NCBI RefSeq assembly: GCF_013299165.1
Contig: NZ_JAAFKD010000016.1
Location: 103,852 to 167,851 of the forward strand
From: Microcoleus sp. bin38.metabat.b11b12b14.051
Lineage (GTDB): Bacteria > Cyanobacteriota > Cyanobacteriia > Cyanobacteriales > Microcoleaceae
Length of the DNA stretch: 64,000 bases
Direction: 5' to 3'
Under the pieces are notes generated by a model that saw only the letters and a program-made list of their open reading frames with translations, was not told where the DNA came from and ran no database searches. Shown here in pieces: positions 9,459 through 19,480 of the stretch (positions within the stretch are counted from its first letter, which is position 1; every line of letters begins with the position of its first letter). A program made the translations under genes and the position numbers.

Positions 9459-10391
9459 TCAACTGAATGAACTGTCAACTGAATCAACTGTCAATCCTAA
9501 TTTTTGTAAGCGCGAACGAATGGCGGCAGGCTGTCGCTGAAATCTTTGAGATAATTCACCAATTTGTTGGCCGCTAGCGTATTCTTTCTTCAGATTCTCG
9601 TCTTCATCGTGACTCCACTTGACATAAGCTCTGGGATATTTCTGCCGAATTTTCTCATTTTGGGTTTTAGGTCTACCCGCAACATTCAAACCAGAACCTG
9701 CTTGGTGAATTTCGCCACTGTGACTAGCTACAGCCTCCTGTACGCGGCTGGGAACGCTCGCGACTTCTTGAGCCAGCTCAGCCAAAGCATTGTCTACTTT
9801 TTGTTGAAGTTCTGTTAGCTGCCTCTGCTGCAAACTCCCCCACTGCGGCAGTTCGTTGATAAACTGCTGCAAGTCCAGAATGATTGTTGTCAAAGTTTCG
9901 ACTTGTTGCAACTCTGGCCGTTGTTTGAATTGGCGGCTGGTGATTTCGATCTCGCTTTGAATCATTTTGATAGTTTTTTCTAAAATTATTAGTCGCTGGC
10001 GCAGGTTCTCAATTGCTGAAATTAGAGAGTGGGCGTTTTCTCCGGGCCCAACATTGAGATTTTCGCGTGATGTTTGGGCGAGAGCTTCGTCTATAGTATT
10101 TACTGCAAGTTGCAATTGCTCGATCGCCCGATCGCTCGTAGCTGCTTGTTGATTTACGCGATCGAACACTGCCGACGTACTTGTTTTAATTTTTCCGCGC
10201 AACTTCTGCCGGTTGATAAAATTCAACACCAGCGAAATCACCAGCGGCACTTCCACATAAATGCTCTGCTGCAAAACCAAACTAGCAGCCAATCCCACAG
10301 CCGAGGCAGCCAGAAAAAATAATTCAGCATTTTCTAACAAATTGCTCGACTTCGGATTCTGAATTTTTGTTTGCGAATTAGATGGTGACAT
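9459..10391 (-). CDS. Membrane coiled-coil protein with Myb/SANT-like C-terminus
   Basis: The 310-residue protein has two closely spaced hydrophobic helices (about residues 24-60), a long helical and Gln-rich coiled-coil region (70-225), and a C-terminal module with KWSHDEDENLKKEY and IRSRLQKLGL. That last module resembles the small Myb/SANT-like helix-turn-helix seen at the ends of various bacterial proteins. The function is unknown; membrane anchoring plus a DNA-binding-like module could link nucleoid and membrane. The last ten residues (VDSVDSSFS) are translated heptamer repeats, so the original stop was probably overrun. Confidence 0.75.
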   Translation of the reverse strand: MSPSNSQTKIQNPKSSNLLENAELFFLAASAVGLAASLVLQQSIYVEVPLVISLVLNFINRQKLRGKIKTSTSAVFDRVNQQAATSDRAIEQLQLAVNTIDEALAQTSRENLNVGPGENAHSLISAIENLRQRLIILEKTIKMIQSEIEITSRQFKQRPELQQVETLTTIILDLQQFINELPQWGSLQQRQLTELQQKVDNALAELAQEVASVPSRVQEAVASHSGEIHQAGSGLNVAGRPKTQNEKIRQKYPRAYVKWSHDEDENLKKEYASGQQIGELSQRFQRQPAAIRSRLQKLGLTVDSVDSSFS

Positions 10392-10675
10392 AGATTTTGG
10401 ATTTTTAATTTAATGGCAAATGACCGATTTTAGATTTTATATTAAATCATGTAATTGCAGGTTTTTTTCACTAATTGGTGTTTTCTAATGGCATTTTTTA
10501 TGTTTTATACTCGCCACTGGATGAGCTAAAATCTGGTCATATTGCCACAGAATAATTGCCTTTTTTGAGACTAGAAGTAGTAGGTAAAAATTAAGTAAGC
10601 ACGAGCGCTTTGGAGACTTAATTCAATATCAGTTAAAAAAATAAGTGTTTTTTGACAGTCATTTAATTAAATATA
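10392..10675. other. AT-rich spacer
   Basis: This AT-rich gap lies between the mgtE stop and the start of the coiled-coil gene. Apart from short attttag-like stretches next to that start, I see no structure or gene. Confidence 0.5.
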
Positions 10676-12073
10676 TTATATTCGCAAAATTATCCTAGCT
10701 AAAGTGAAATAAATCAAAACTCCGAGCACATCAACGGCGGTGGTAATAAAAGGGGCAGACATTAAAGCGGGGTCTAAACCCAAAGAACGAAACAGAAACG
10801 GCAGAGCTGAACCGGCAATAGAAGCTAAAATGGCGATCGCCAGCAAACTCACTCCCACCGCGATAGCTACTGCTAAATTTCCTTGCAGAGTATAAGCCCA
10901 ACCCGTGGCTACAGTCCCTAATATAGCTCCTAGCAGCGCTCCCGCCATCCCCTCGCGTACAATTACTTGCAACGGGCCCATGGCTGTAATTTCGTCAGTG
11001 TTCAAACCGCGAATTACCACAGTTGAGGACTGAGCTCCGACATTGCCTCCAGTGCCCGTCAGCAGCGGAATAAACGCTGCTAGGGCAACTACTTGGTGCA
11101 AAATATCTTCTTGAGCTCTAATAATTGCGCCCGTGACTGTATTGGTTAACAGCAAAACAAACAGCCACACCACCCTTTTGCGAGCAACGGTGATTAAATC
11201 GGTCTGAAAATAATTGTCGCCGCCGGACTGGACGCCGCCCAAGGTATAAATATCTTTATCAGCTTCTTGTTCTAGAATGTCGATCGCGTCGTCAACTGTA
11301 ACGATCCCGACGAGACGCTGTTCCCGGTCTACAACGGGAACAGCCAAAAAATCGTAACGCTGGATCAGGCGAGCAACTTCTTCTCTATCTGTTCCAGTTT
11401 GAACAGAAACGGCCTCGCGGGTCATAATTTCGCCCACGGTTTTTTCGAGGGGGGAAGTGACTAAATCCCGCAGGGATAAAATGCCGGTCAACCTGCGTCC
11501 GGCGTCGGTGACGTAAAGAGAATAAATGGTTTCGGTAGTTTTAGCCAAAGAGCGAATTCTGTCTAAAGCTTGGGTGACGGTAAAGCTTTCTTTCAGAGAA
11601 ATGTATTCTGGGGTCATGATCCGGCCGGCGGTGCTGGCTTCGTAACCCAAGAGTTGGGCTGTAGCTTCGCGTTCCGTGGGGCTCAATTGACCCAAGAGGC
11701 GGCGGACTAAAATTGCCGGCAGTTCGTCAAACAGTTTAGCTCGATCGTCCGGGGACATTTTGTCTACAATATCGAGGACTTCTTGGCGTTTGAATTTTTC
11801 GCAGAGCGACTGCTGAACGCTGGAGTCGAGATATTCGTAAACTGCGATCGCTTCGTCTTTGGAAAGCAACCGGAAAGCTATTACTTGCATGGTTTCCGGC
11901 AGGCCTTCGATGGCTTCAGCGATGTCTGCTTCCTGCACCGGGTGCAAAATCGCTTTTGCTCCTTGAAAGTCTCCTTGTTCGAGCAAAGCCTTTAACTGCG
12001 ATCGAACTAATTCCCGCAATTCTTTGCGCGCGTAGCCCGGTAGCGAAGAGGATTGATAATTGTTTTCCGTCAC
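10676..12073 (-). CDS. mgtE: Magnesium transporter MgtE
   Basis: The 465-residue protein is a magnesium channel of the inner membrane. It shows the three family parts: an N-terminal superhelical domain (ALLEQGDFQGAKAILHPVQEADIAEAIEGL, split here only for context), two CBS domains (residues 140-260, with IMTPEYISLKES and IMTREAVSVQTG) and five membrane helices from about 310. The helix region carries GTGGNVGAQSSTVVIRGL and ends in LIYFTLARIIL. Cytosolic magnesium is known to close the pore through the N and CBS domains. It has a ddccctcc-type purine-rich upstream strand (GAGGAGGG on the coding strand), a good ribosome binding site. Confidence 0.95.
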   Translation of the reverse strand: MTENNYQSSSLPGYARKELRELVRSQLKALLEQGDFQGAKAILHPVQEADIAEAIEGLPETMQVIAFRLLSKDEAIAVYEYLDSSVQQSLCEKFKRQEVLDIVDKMSPDDRAKLFDELPAILVRRLLGQLSPTEREATAQLLGYEASTAGRIMTPEYISLKESFTVTQALDRIRSLAKTTETIYSLYVTDAGRRLTGILSLRDLVTSPLEKTVGEIMTREAVSVQTGTDREEVARLIQRYDFLAVPVVDREQRLVGIVTVDDAIDILEQEADKDIYTLGGVQSGGDNYFQTDLITVARKRVVWLFVLLLTNTVTGAIIRAQEDILHQVVALAAFIPLLTGTGGNVGAQSSTVVIRGLNTDEITAMGPLQVIVREGMAGALLGAILGTVATGWAYTLQGNLAVAIAVGVSLLAIAILASIAGSALPFLFRSLGLDPALMSAPFITTAVDVLGVLIYFTLARIILRI

Positions 12074-12629
12074 TGATGACCCTCCTCATGCAATTTTAGA
12101 TTTTAGATTTTAGATTTTAGATTAAAGAATTGGAATTTGGAATTTGGGATTTGGGATTTGGGATTTGGGATTTGGGATTTGGGATTAAAGAATTGGGAAT
12201 GACTTACTGAGTCAGCAGATTTGGACTTGACCTACAGTTGCATTTTTGGGGTAACTGGTATAAACCTGTGCTGCACGCCTTCCTGAATCCAGTTTATAGC
12301 CTATTGACACCACTGGTAGTCATACGATTTACACGGGCGGCGCGAGCAACCGAATTTTTTGGCAGATGCGGCACCACCAAAACCAAGATGTATTGTCGAA
12401 ACCTAGTTTCTTGGTATGATGTTTTCGAGCTAGCCCAAAAAAGTCTGAGTTCAAGACAGCGCGCTCGACTACCAATTACCGATTACCAATTACCAATTAC
12501 CGATTATTATTAATTACCGATTATTATTAATTACCGATTACCAATTACCGATTATCTGACATACCTCATCGCCGTTGAGAATGCGTATACTGTCAACTGT
12601 CAACTGTCAACTGTCAACTGTCAATCGAC
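12074..12629. repeat. Repeat-rich spacer
   Basis: Arrays present: attttag units (12096-12122), gggattt heptamers (12131-12190), accgattaccaatt units (12470-12560) and actgtca heptamers (12592-12625). The unique part 12225-12440 has an open frame of 91 codons but no recognisable protein; I do not call it a gene. Confidence 0.8.
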
Positions 12630-14366
12630 TTAAACTAACAATTGATATTTTTCTTGTGCCAAACGGTAAAGTGGGCGCCACACTAAACGGTTAGTTAATA
12701 CTACCAACAGCGACATTACAGAAGTAGCCGCTAACAGTAAAGGAAAATTCCCCGATGCCGTTGCTTCGGAAATCGTCTCGCCCAAACCGCTAGTTTTAAT
12801 TATTTGACCTTGAAACTGCACGTATTCGCTGACAATACTGGCATTCCAAGCTCCGCCAACCGCTGTGATGATTCCTGTGATTAAATAAGGAAAAATCCCG
12901 GGCATGATTAAGGTTTGCCAACGCTGGATCAGAGAAAGTTTGTAAACTTGTGCAGCTTCAAATAACTCCGCAGGTATGGCTTGAGCGCCTGCAATCACAT
13001 TAAACAGCACGTACCACATTGTACCCAACATCATCAGTGCGACAGAACCAATCTGCAAGCCACCTCCAGCGCGAATCAAAGCTAGCAACAATACGGGAAA
13101 TAAAGCCGTTGCGGGTACAGAGGCGGCTATTTGTACGAAGGGCTGCAAAATCTGAGCTAAACGCGGATTTCTACCGATCGCGACTCCGACGGGTACTGTC
13201 CACAACAGCGATAAAAATAAGGCGCAAATCACTCGCAAAGCTGTAAAAAATGCACCTCCGATGACTTTTTGCCAGTCAGACAAACTCAGCAAGCGCAGCA
13301 GCATCACAGCTTCCCACGTTCCCCAAAGGACGATCGCGGTAAACCCGCTGACAAATATCCAATTTATCCAATTACCGAGCCGCCTTTGTTCGCGAGGAGT
13401 TGCGGGCATACTAGCAGGTACAAAAGCTCTTGCCAAACCGCGATCGAAACTCTCACCGATCGGCGATAGGCGCGACTTTATCACCCGCAGCGTCGCCGAG
13501 CGCCTTAAAAAATCCAACACCTTAGACTGCGGTACATTAGTAGCTTCTACTGCTTGATATTTAAACTTTTCCACCCAAGCAATCAAAGGCTGCCAGATAA
13601 AAAAGTCTATGGCTACAATCACACCAATTAATACTGCTAAACCCCAGCCGATCGCCCCAAAATTGCCTTCATTGGCTGCCTTACCCAAATAGGAACCGAG
13701 TCCGGGTAGATGAAAGTTTTTATCGCCTAAGGTAAAAGATTCGATCGCAATCAAGAAAAACCAGCCACCCGCCACTGACATGACACTGTTCCACACCAGT
13801 CCGATCGCGCCGGCGGGCAACTCTAACGTCCAGAATTGCTGCCAAGCATTGAGCCTGTAAACTTGAGCAGCTTCCTTAAGTTCTCGTGGGATGCCGGAAA
13901 GAGACTGATAGAAACTAAAGGTCATATTCCAAGTCATACCCGTAAATATTAGGATAATCGATGCGAGTTCGACGCCGATTCTTTGACCGGGAAATAAAGT
14001 AATTAGTGCTAAAACAACTCCGGGCAAAAAAGATAAAACCGGAATTGACTGTAAAATGTCTAACAATGGAATTAAAATTTTAGCTACTAGGGGTGAGCGA
14101 TAAGCAGAATAAGCATAAACTAGGGTAAACAGCAGCGATAAAAAATAGGCTGCTGCCATGCGTAAAAGACTCTGGGCTGTATATGCTGGTAAGACATTTA
14201 GCGTGGTCTCAATTTTAAAATTAGGGTTGTAGTCGCTGCTGAATTGAGAAGCTGTTTGGACGATTACTAAAATTAGAGAGAAGATTGCTAGAATCAGCAA
14301 GCCATCTTGCCAAGTCCAAGCTGACCTTTCTATAGTTTTATTGGCAGGTGTTAGAGGTCTTGTCAT
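12630..14366 (-). CDS. ABC transporter permease, two fused permease domains
   Basis: The 578-residue protein contains two BPD_transp_1 units in one chain. Each has its own EAA loop for contact with the ATPase: IPRELKEAAQVYRLNAWQQF (first half) and IPAELFEAAQVYKLSLIQRW (second half). It belongs to the NitT/TauT-like permease group that imports anions such as nitrate, sulfonates or taurine, but the substrate cannot be told here. The ATPase gene lies upstream on the same strand, separated by repeats. No solute-binding protein gene is adjacent. Confidence 0.88.
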   Translation of the reverse strand: MTRPLTPANKTIERSAWTWQDGLLILAIFSLILVIVQTASQFSSDYNPNFKIETTLNVLPAYTAQSLLRMAAAYFLSLLFTLVYAYSAYRSPLVAKILIPLLDILQSIPVLSFLPGVVLALITLFPGQRIGVELASIILIFTGMTWNMTFSFYQSLSGIPRELKEAAQVYRLNAWQQFWTLELPAGAIGLVWNSVMSVAGGWFFLIAIESFTLGDKNFHLPGLGSYLGKAANEGNFGAIGWGLAVLIGVIVAIDFFIWQPLIAWVEKFKYQAVEATNVPQSKVLDFLRRSATLRVIKSRLSPIGESFDRGLARAFVPASMPATPREQRRLGNWINWIFVSGFTAIVLWGTWEAVMLLRLLSLSDWQKVIGGAFFTALRVICALFLSLLWTVPVGVAIGRNPRLAQILQPFVQIAASVPATALFPVLLLALIRAGGGLQIGSVALMMLGTMWYVLFNVIAGAQAIPAELFEAAQVYKLSLIQRWQTLIMPGIFPYLITGIITAVGGAWNASIVSEYVQFQGQIIKTSGLGETISEATASGNFPLLLAATSVMSLLVVLTNRLVWRPLYRLAQEKYQLLV

Positions 14367-14377
14367 AATGCAAAAGG

Positions 14378-14670
14378 AAGAGTTAACAGTTGGCAGTTGA
14401 CAGTTGACAGTTGACAGTTGATAGTTGACAGTTGATAGTTGACAGTTGACAGTTGACAGTTGATAGTTGACAGAAGAGCCCGCCCGCGAAGTCGAGGGGT
14501 TGACAGCTTGCGCGCTCGCGACTTGCCCGCCCGCGAAGTCGAGGGGAGTCGAAGAGTTGACAGTTGACAGTTAACAGTTGACAGTTGACAGTTAACAGTT
14601 GACAGTTGACAGACCAATGACCAATGACCACCCTTCGGCTTCGCGAGCGGGCAAGATGACCAATGACTAA
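14378..14670. repeat. Heptamer tandem repeats between two ABC genes
   Basis: tgacagt/tgatagt heptamers fill the gap, broken by cgcccgcgaagtcgagggg inserts. They separate permease and ATPase genes that would otherwise form a tight operon. Open frames here (CQLSTVN repeats) are translated repeat. Confidence 0.9.
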
Positions 14671-14673
14671 TGA

Positions 14674-16020
14674 CTACTCATTTTTGGGTTCTTCGGATTC
14701 TAGGAAGATTTCGCCTCCGGGTTCGTCGTAGCTGTACAATTCTGCATAGCGACCCCAATCAATAGCAGTTTGCAATTGCCGCATGGCTTCTTGGGGGCTA
14801 AAGTGGGCTTCGAGAATATCGAGAATTAGTTCTTCGGAAATGCGGTGATTGCGCTTGGCCTGAAGCATTCGAGAAATTTGCTGTACGAGGCGAATGTTGC
14901 TGAGAATTTGGGTGCGTACAATTTGTTTTCGCTGGTCAATTCCGCCGGCAATAAACTGATTTCCCACAGGAGTGAGGTGGAGGTCGCCTTCTTGGATTAC
15001 CAGAAATTCCATTAATTTTGCTGCTTCGACGATCGGCAAAATGTCGTCAACTTCTAACATCAATTCTTGACCGAGGCGGTAGAGGTCTTTCTCTTTGCGG
15101 TCTTCTAAGAGTTCTAACAGACCTGCGATCGCACCCGTACGCACTTGCGGCAGAGATTGATATTTGGTGGTTGGGACTGGTTGAGGTTGGGAGACAGCAG
15201 CGGTACTTTTAGCAGGTGCTGTGACTGTTTCGCAGCTTAGTTCTGGATTGGTGAGGATTTTGTAAACTTGGTCTACGAGAGCTTGAAATGCCGCTGTTTT
15301 GCGATCGCGGTAGTGTGGCAAAGTTACTGTCAGTTCGGCGCGAATTCGCCCGGGATTGCGACCCAAGACTACAATGCGATCGGCTAAAATTACTGCTTCC
15401 TCAATCCCGTGAGTTACGATTAACACAGCTTTAGTGGGAATTTTTTTTTCTAACCACAAATCTAATAACTCAAACCGCAAGTTTTCTGCGGTCAGCACGT
15501 CTAAAGCTGAAAACGGTTCATCCATGCAGAGCAGTTCGGGTTCTACCGCCAGAGCTCTAGCAAATCCCACCCGCTGCCGCATTCCGCCGGAGAGTTCTTT
15601 GGGATAGGCATTTTCAAATCCGTCTAAACCGATAATGTCTATCATACGCAAGGCTTTTTGGCGCCTCGATTCGGGCATTTCTCCTTTAGCTTTTAAGCCG
15701 AGTTCTACATTTTCTAATACCGTCAGCCAGGGATAAAGGGCAAAGTTTTGAAATACAATTGCCACTCCCGGATTTAACCCGACTAAAGGACGGTTGTGAT
15801 ATAGAACTTGACCGTTGCTGGGGGGGATAAGTCCGGCAATTATCCGCATTAATGTAGATTTTCCTGAGCCGGAAGGCCCTAGCAAGGCGACTATTTCGCC
15901 CGCTCGCAACTCTAAATTAATTGGCTCTAAAATAGATATTTGTTGACCGTTGGGCTGCTGGTAAGCCTTGCTGACACCTTCTAAGGTAATCAGGTACTCT
16001 GTTGCTGTTTTAGCTACCAC
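14674..16020 (-). CDS. ABC transporter ATP-binding protein with AAA-associated C-terminal domain
   Basis: The 448-residue protein has a normal NitT/TauT-type ATPase (residues 10-265): Walker A GPSGSGKST (48-56), signature LSGGMRQRVGFARALA and Walker B LLCMDEPFSALD. A C-terminal extension (about 290-440, starting YQSLPQVRTGAIAGLLELL) matches the AAA-associated C-terminal domain known in some anion importers, probably regulatory. It should energise the fused permease downstream. Its stop lies in the tgac/tgact repeat border. Confidence 0.9.
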   Translation of the reverse strand: MVAKTATEYLITLEGVSKAYQQPNGQQISILEPINLELRAGEIVALLGPSGSGKSTLMRIIAGLIPPSNGQVLYHNRPLVGLNPGVAIVFQNFALYPWLTVLENVELGLKAKGEMPESRRQKALRMIDIIGLDGFENAYPKELSGGMRQRVGFARALAVEPELLCMDEPFSALDVLTAENLRFELLDLWLEKKIPTKAVLIVTHGIEEAVILADRIVVLGRNPGRIRAELTVTLPHYRDRKTAAFQALVDQVYKILTNPELSCETVTAPAKSTAAVSQPQPVPTTKYQSLPQVRTGAIAGLLELLEDRKEKDLYRLGQELMLEVDDILPIVEAAKLMEFLVIQEGDLHLTPVGNQFIAGGIDQRKQIVRTQILSNIRLVQQISRMLQAKRNHRISEELILDILEAHFSPQEAMRQLQTAIDWGRYAELYSYDEPGGEIFLESEEPKNE

Positions 16021-16141
16021 AACTAAACCCCCTCGCTTGTTGTTTAAATTTAGTTATTAGTCAGCAGCAGGCAGTCAGCAGTTAACATTCATAAGTCAAA
16101 AAATCTCTCTAACTGATAACTGATAGCTAATTACTGACAAG

Positions 16142-17314
16142 TTACTGCCGACTATTTGATCGATCGTCCGCGACGGGCGATCGCTTTTTCATCAGGAATA
16201 AGACTGGAAGAGCAGCGAGTTGGAGCGCAACTGAAAATACAACCAGCTCTATAATTGAGCGATCGTACAAAATTCCCATCGCCAAACTGCCCAGAAACTA
16301 TGATAAGCCATAGCCTGTGTTAAATATCCCACAGGCGGAACCTCTTTTGCCGACAGGTGCGAGTCTGGCTGCTGTGGCTTTCTAAATCGATTCTACGGTT
16401 CCCATACTTATACCCGATCGAGTGATTCCCAGCAATGGCTGCTGCTGGATAATTCCCACGGGGCTAACAGTGAAGAGAAAACCGCTGTCAATAGGAGGGC
16501 CCAGATGTGGGTGCGATCGAGCTTGCAGCCCCAAGATTAAAGCGGCTGCTGCGCCAGCGCCACAATACAATAGCGGAATTTGGTATAGTCGGGCGATCGC
16601 GCGCCCTTTTGTGAAAGTCAAAGGCAATCCACGGAAAATCAGCCCTACAGCCCTAGAGAGACCAAAAATATCCTCGGCAGACCTTCCTGCTGGATTTCCA
16701 GCCCTCCTGCTTCAAAATTGCCTAAATTAGGATAAATTCGCGGAATTACCAACAGCACTGTCAGCCCTAAAAAGTTGGCACAGCCAAAATTGGCAAGCTT
16801 GGGCGATCGCCAAATTTAAAATAAAGCATTGCTGCGACAGCGGTGAGGGCCAGAATGTTGCACGGAGGCGATCGAGGGTTTCGTGCAAACCAAAGCCGAA
16901 ACCTTTACCAACTTTAATAGCTGCGTGGGAAAGCAGCACGTCGCGGGCTGGAGTGCGAATTGCTTTTCCTGTGCGTTCAGCTATCATTAATGTAGCGGTG
17001 GCTTGCCAAGTTCCTGTTAAAGCCAACAGCGGTACAACTGCTGTATTTATGAAAGAACCGAGGGTTGTAATTTTCCAATACTGTCTAGTTTGGTCGCTGA
17101 GCTAGCCCGCGAACAAGGGCAATCCGTAGCCAATTAACTAGCCGGAACCTGCTACTAAACCTACTCAAGTACCGCTAGCTCCCAAAGTTCCTAAATAAGC
17201 TTCGGCTATGCTGCATGCGCCTTCGTACATAGCATCGGCGCAGAGGCTGAGAATTCCTAGGAAAAACACAAATTTTAGGGCTGCTTTCTGAGGAAAATCT
17301 TGATTCTATGTCAT
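16142..17314 (-). pseudogene. Decayed MFS transporter
   Basis: Reading the reverse strand from the ATG at 17314 gives a recognisable Major Facilitator protein broken by stops and frame shifts. Codon 3 is TAG; further in-frame stops fall after LGTLGASGT, LVAGSG and LPLFAG. Conserved pieces include ALKFVFFLGILSLCADAMYEG, LMIAERTGKAIRTPARDVLL, FGFGLHETLDRL, and near the end GSACGIFNTGYGL and MGILYDRSIIELVVF, closing at a TAA (16142-16144). Such MFS genes are common in cyanobacteria. Decay looks advanced but no large deletion is evident. Confidence 0.8.
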
Positions 17315-17534
17315 GTTAGTAGTTGCCAGTAGAATGCTTTAAATATTAGTTTAAATCTCCTAAAATGTATAAAGTATAACAAATGTCTATAAATTTATTA
17401 ATTTTATAGGCGAGAGCCATCAAGTAAGTTTTTAATGATATGCTTGCTAGATAAGTTAAGCTTTGCTGCGGTATTATGCTGCTGTCTAGATTTAGATCGC
17501 TCGCGCAGATGAAAACACTACCCCCGTATAGAAT

Positions 17535-18254
17535 ATGATCCTCCTTCAACAATCCGCGTCGCTCCGCTCAGCTTTCCAAAATCAAGTAGACAAAAATATA
17601 TCAGCCAAGCGAGAAGAATTTCAAGATCATTTAGGCGATGGCTTTTTGAGTTCGTTGGGAGGAGTTGTCTTTGACATTCGCCAATTTAAGAATCAGCTCA
17701 AAGGCAGTATGGGAGAGGAACTTATCTCGCTGCTCCTTCAATCTATGCCGGATACCTGGACGATGTTCAACAATGCTTTGATACCTGCTGCCATGGGAAG
17801 GCTAACAGAAATAGACCTTTTAATAGTTGGTTCTGGCGGTGTTTTTTTAGTGGAAGTGAAAACTTGGAACGGGTCATTCAGCGCCTACAAGGATAAGTGG
17901 AAAAGACGCGAAAGGGACAAATGGGTAGCAGTTGCCAAAAGTCCTACTTCTCAAAGTGCCTTTCATCGGAAAATGTTTGAGCAGTGGATTGCATCTGAAG
18001 TTCCTAACTTTCCTAATAATACGATTGTTGCTCCAGTGATATTTACTGTTGCCCGATGGGTAGGAACAACTGATTGCTCGGTTCCAGTATTGCACGGGTT
18101 CTCAGCACTGCAAAAGATGTTAGTCAATTCACCAAACTGCTTAAGTGCCGATCAAATTTCGAGAATATCCACAGCGGTTGCAAATTATACAATTCCGACG
18201 CAATCTGCGAATTTAAAACCGATTATTAAACGCAAGAAAATAGGCGATAACTAA
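17535..18254 (+). CDS. NERD (nuclease-related domain) protein
   Basis: The 239-residue protein has the NERD core: KGSMGEELISLLL (about 56-68), then GRLTEIDLLIVGSGGVFLVEVKTWNG (about 95-120, described not quoted in full). Asp in EIDLL and Glu-x-Lys in VEVKTW fit a PD-(D/E)xK nuclease active site. NERD proteins are found in DNA processing and defence contexts, but substrates are mostly unknown. The initial ATG lies at 17535 with no clear ribosome binding site. It stands alone between a pseudogene and crcB. Confidence 0.8.
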   Translation: MILLQQSASLRSAFQNQVDKNISAKREEFQDHLGDGFLSSLGGVVFDIRQFKNQLKGSMGEELISLLLQSMPDTWTMFNNALIPAAMGRLTEIDLLIVGSGGVFLVEVKTWNGSFSAYKDKWKRRERDKWVAVAKSPTSQSAFHRKMFEQWIASEVPNFPNNTIVAPVIFTVARWVGTTDCSVPVLHGFSALQKMLVNSPNCLSADQISRISTAVANYTIPTQSANLKPIIKRKKIGDN

Positions 18255-18340
18255 TTTAACTATTCCCAATAAAAGGCAAATATTAAATATGTAAATACGA
18301 TGCGATCCAAAACTATGTTATTTGCATAAACCGATTTTAT

Positions 18341-18742
18341 CTATTTACAAATTCGTGCTATAATGATGCCTAACTGAACGGCGATTACTCCTAGTATGGC
18401 ACTGCCAGCCCAGTAAAAAGCGGCAAAATTGTAAGCTCGATCGCGCAACAAGACATTCGTCTCTAAACCGTAAGTCGAAAAAGTAGTATAAGCTCCCAAA
18501 AATCCCGTCGCAACCATTAACCGTACCTCCGAGGGAACAGGCGGCACCCGTTCAACAGCGAGGGTGATCACAAATCCCATAGCCAAGCAACCGCTGATGT
18601 TAATAAAAAAAGTTCCGTAGGGAAAAGCCGTCCCGAAACGGTTGGCAAACCACAAGGTGATATAATACCGACTCAGCGCGCCAGCAATGGCACCGAAACT
18701 AATTGCGATCGGGTGGCGGAGATTTGGGTCTTGCAACATCAA
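18341..18742 (-). CDS. crcB: Fluoride exporter CrcB/Fluc
   Basis: The 133-residue protein is a small four-helix membrane fluoride channel that works as an antiparallel dimer. It carries [12 protein letters not shown] near the start, [14 protein letters not shown] and the family motif [15 protein letters not shown] (about 80-95). No fluoride riboswitch is evident upstream in the short gap. A second Met at position 2 could be the start. Confidence 0.93.
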   Translation of the reverse strand: MMLQDPNLRHPIAISFGAIAGALSRYYITLWFANRFGTAFPYGTFFINISGCLAMGFVITLAVERVPPVPSEVRLMVATGFLGAYTTFSTYGLETNVLLRDRAYNFAAFYWAGSAILGVIAVQLGIIIARICK

Positions 18743-18859
18743 ACGATTTTCCAGTTGGCGATTTGAGATGTGAGATTGAGCGGACTCATCTAAAATATTG
18801 TATGATTAAATTGGCGATCGCGATCGGCTGTTCGCCATAAAAATTTATAGAGAGTATGT

Positions 18860-19480
18860 ATGCAAATTGTGCTGGCTGCCGCCGACGATGACTTAGTGAG
18901 AGCCTGGGAAAAAACTTGTGGCAATATTGAAAACGTTAAGATACACCGCAGCTCAATTTTTGAGGTGAAATGCGATGCCATTGTTAGTCCTACCAATAGT
19001 TTTGGCTTCATGGGCTGGGGCTTAGATTTAGAAATTATGGCATATTTTGGCGATCGCGTTGAAGAACGCCTGCAAAAACTAATTCAAACTCGCCATCACG
19101 GCGAGCTATTAGTAGGAACAGCAGAAGTTGTAGACACCGATCACAATGAAATTCCCTATTTAATTGCTGCCCCAACTATGCGAGTTCCGACAGTTTTAAC
19201 AGAGACAGTAAATGTCTATCTAGCAACCCGCGCTATTTTAACTCTGGTAAAATTTGGCACGGTTCCAGACGGAACGCCAGTCAAACATATCATTGAAACT
19301 ATTGCTATTCCATGGCTGGGTACGGGAACGAGCCAAGTCCCACCGGATATCTGTGCAAATCAGATGAAAGTCGCGCTGCAAGATATTCTACTATCTCAAT
19401 ACAAATTTCCCGAATCTTGGCAGCAGGCACAAAAAAACCACGAGTTGTTATGTTCGAGCGAGTTCGGAGAAACTCAATAG
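18860..19480 (+). CDS. Macro-domain protein
   Basis: The 206-residue protein has a macro domain: CDAIVSPTNSFGFMGWGLDLEI (about residues 37-58, the ADP-ribose-binding loop is SPTNSFGFMGWG) and AIPWLGTGTSQVPPD near 150, the second glycine-rich loop. Macro domains bind or hydrolyse ADP-ribose and its derivatives. Bacterial stand-alone members include de-ADP-ribosylases, some paired with toxins; no toxin gene is adjacent. The start ATG 18860 has gagag upstream. Confidence 0.85.
   Translation: MQIVLAAADDDLVRAWEKTCGNIENVKIHRSSIFEVKCDAIVSPTNSFGFMGWGLDLEIMAYFGDRVEERLQKLIQTRHHGELLVGTAEVVDTDHNEIPYLIAAPTMRVPTVLTETVNVYLATRAILTLVKFGTVPDGTPVKHIIETIAIPWLGTGTSQVPPDICANQMKVALQDILLSQYKFPESWQQAQKNHELLCSSEFGETQ

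Noticed and set aside
12238..12513. 91-codon forward ORF
   Set aside because: Ends in the gattaccaatt array and shows no family features.
14363..14631. Reverse-strand ORFs reading CQLSTVN repeats
   Set aside because: Translated tandem repeats, no start context.
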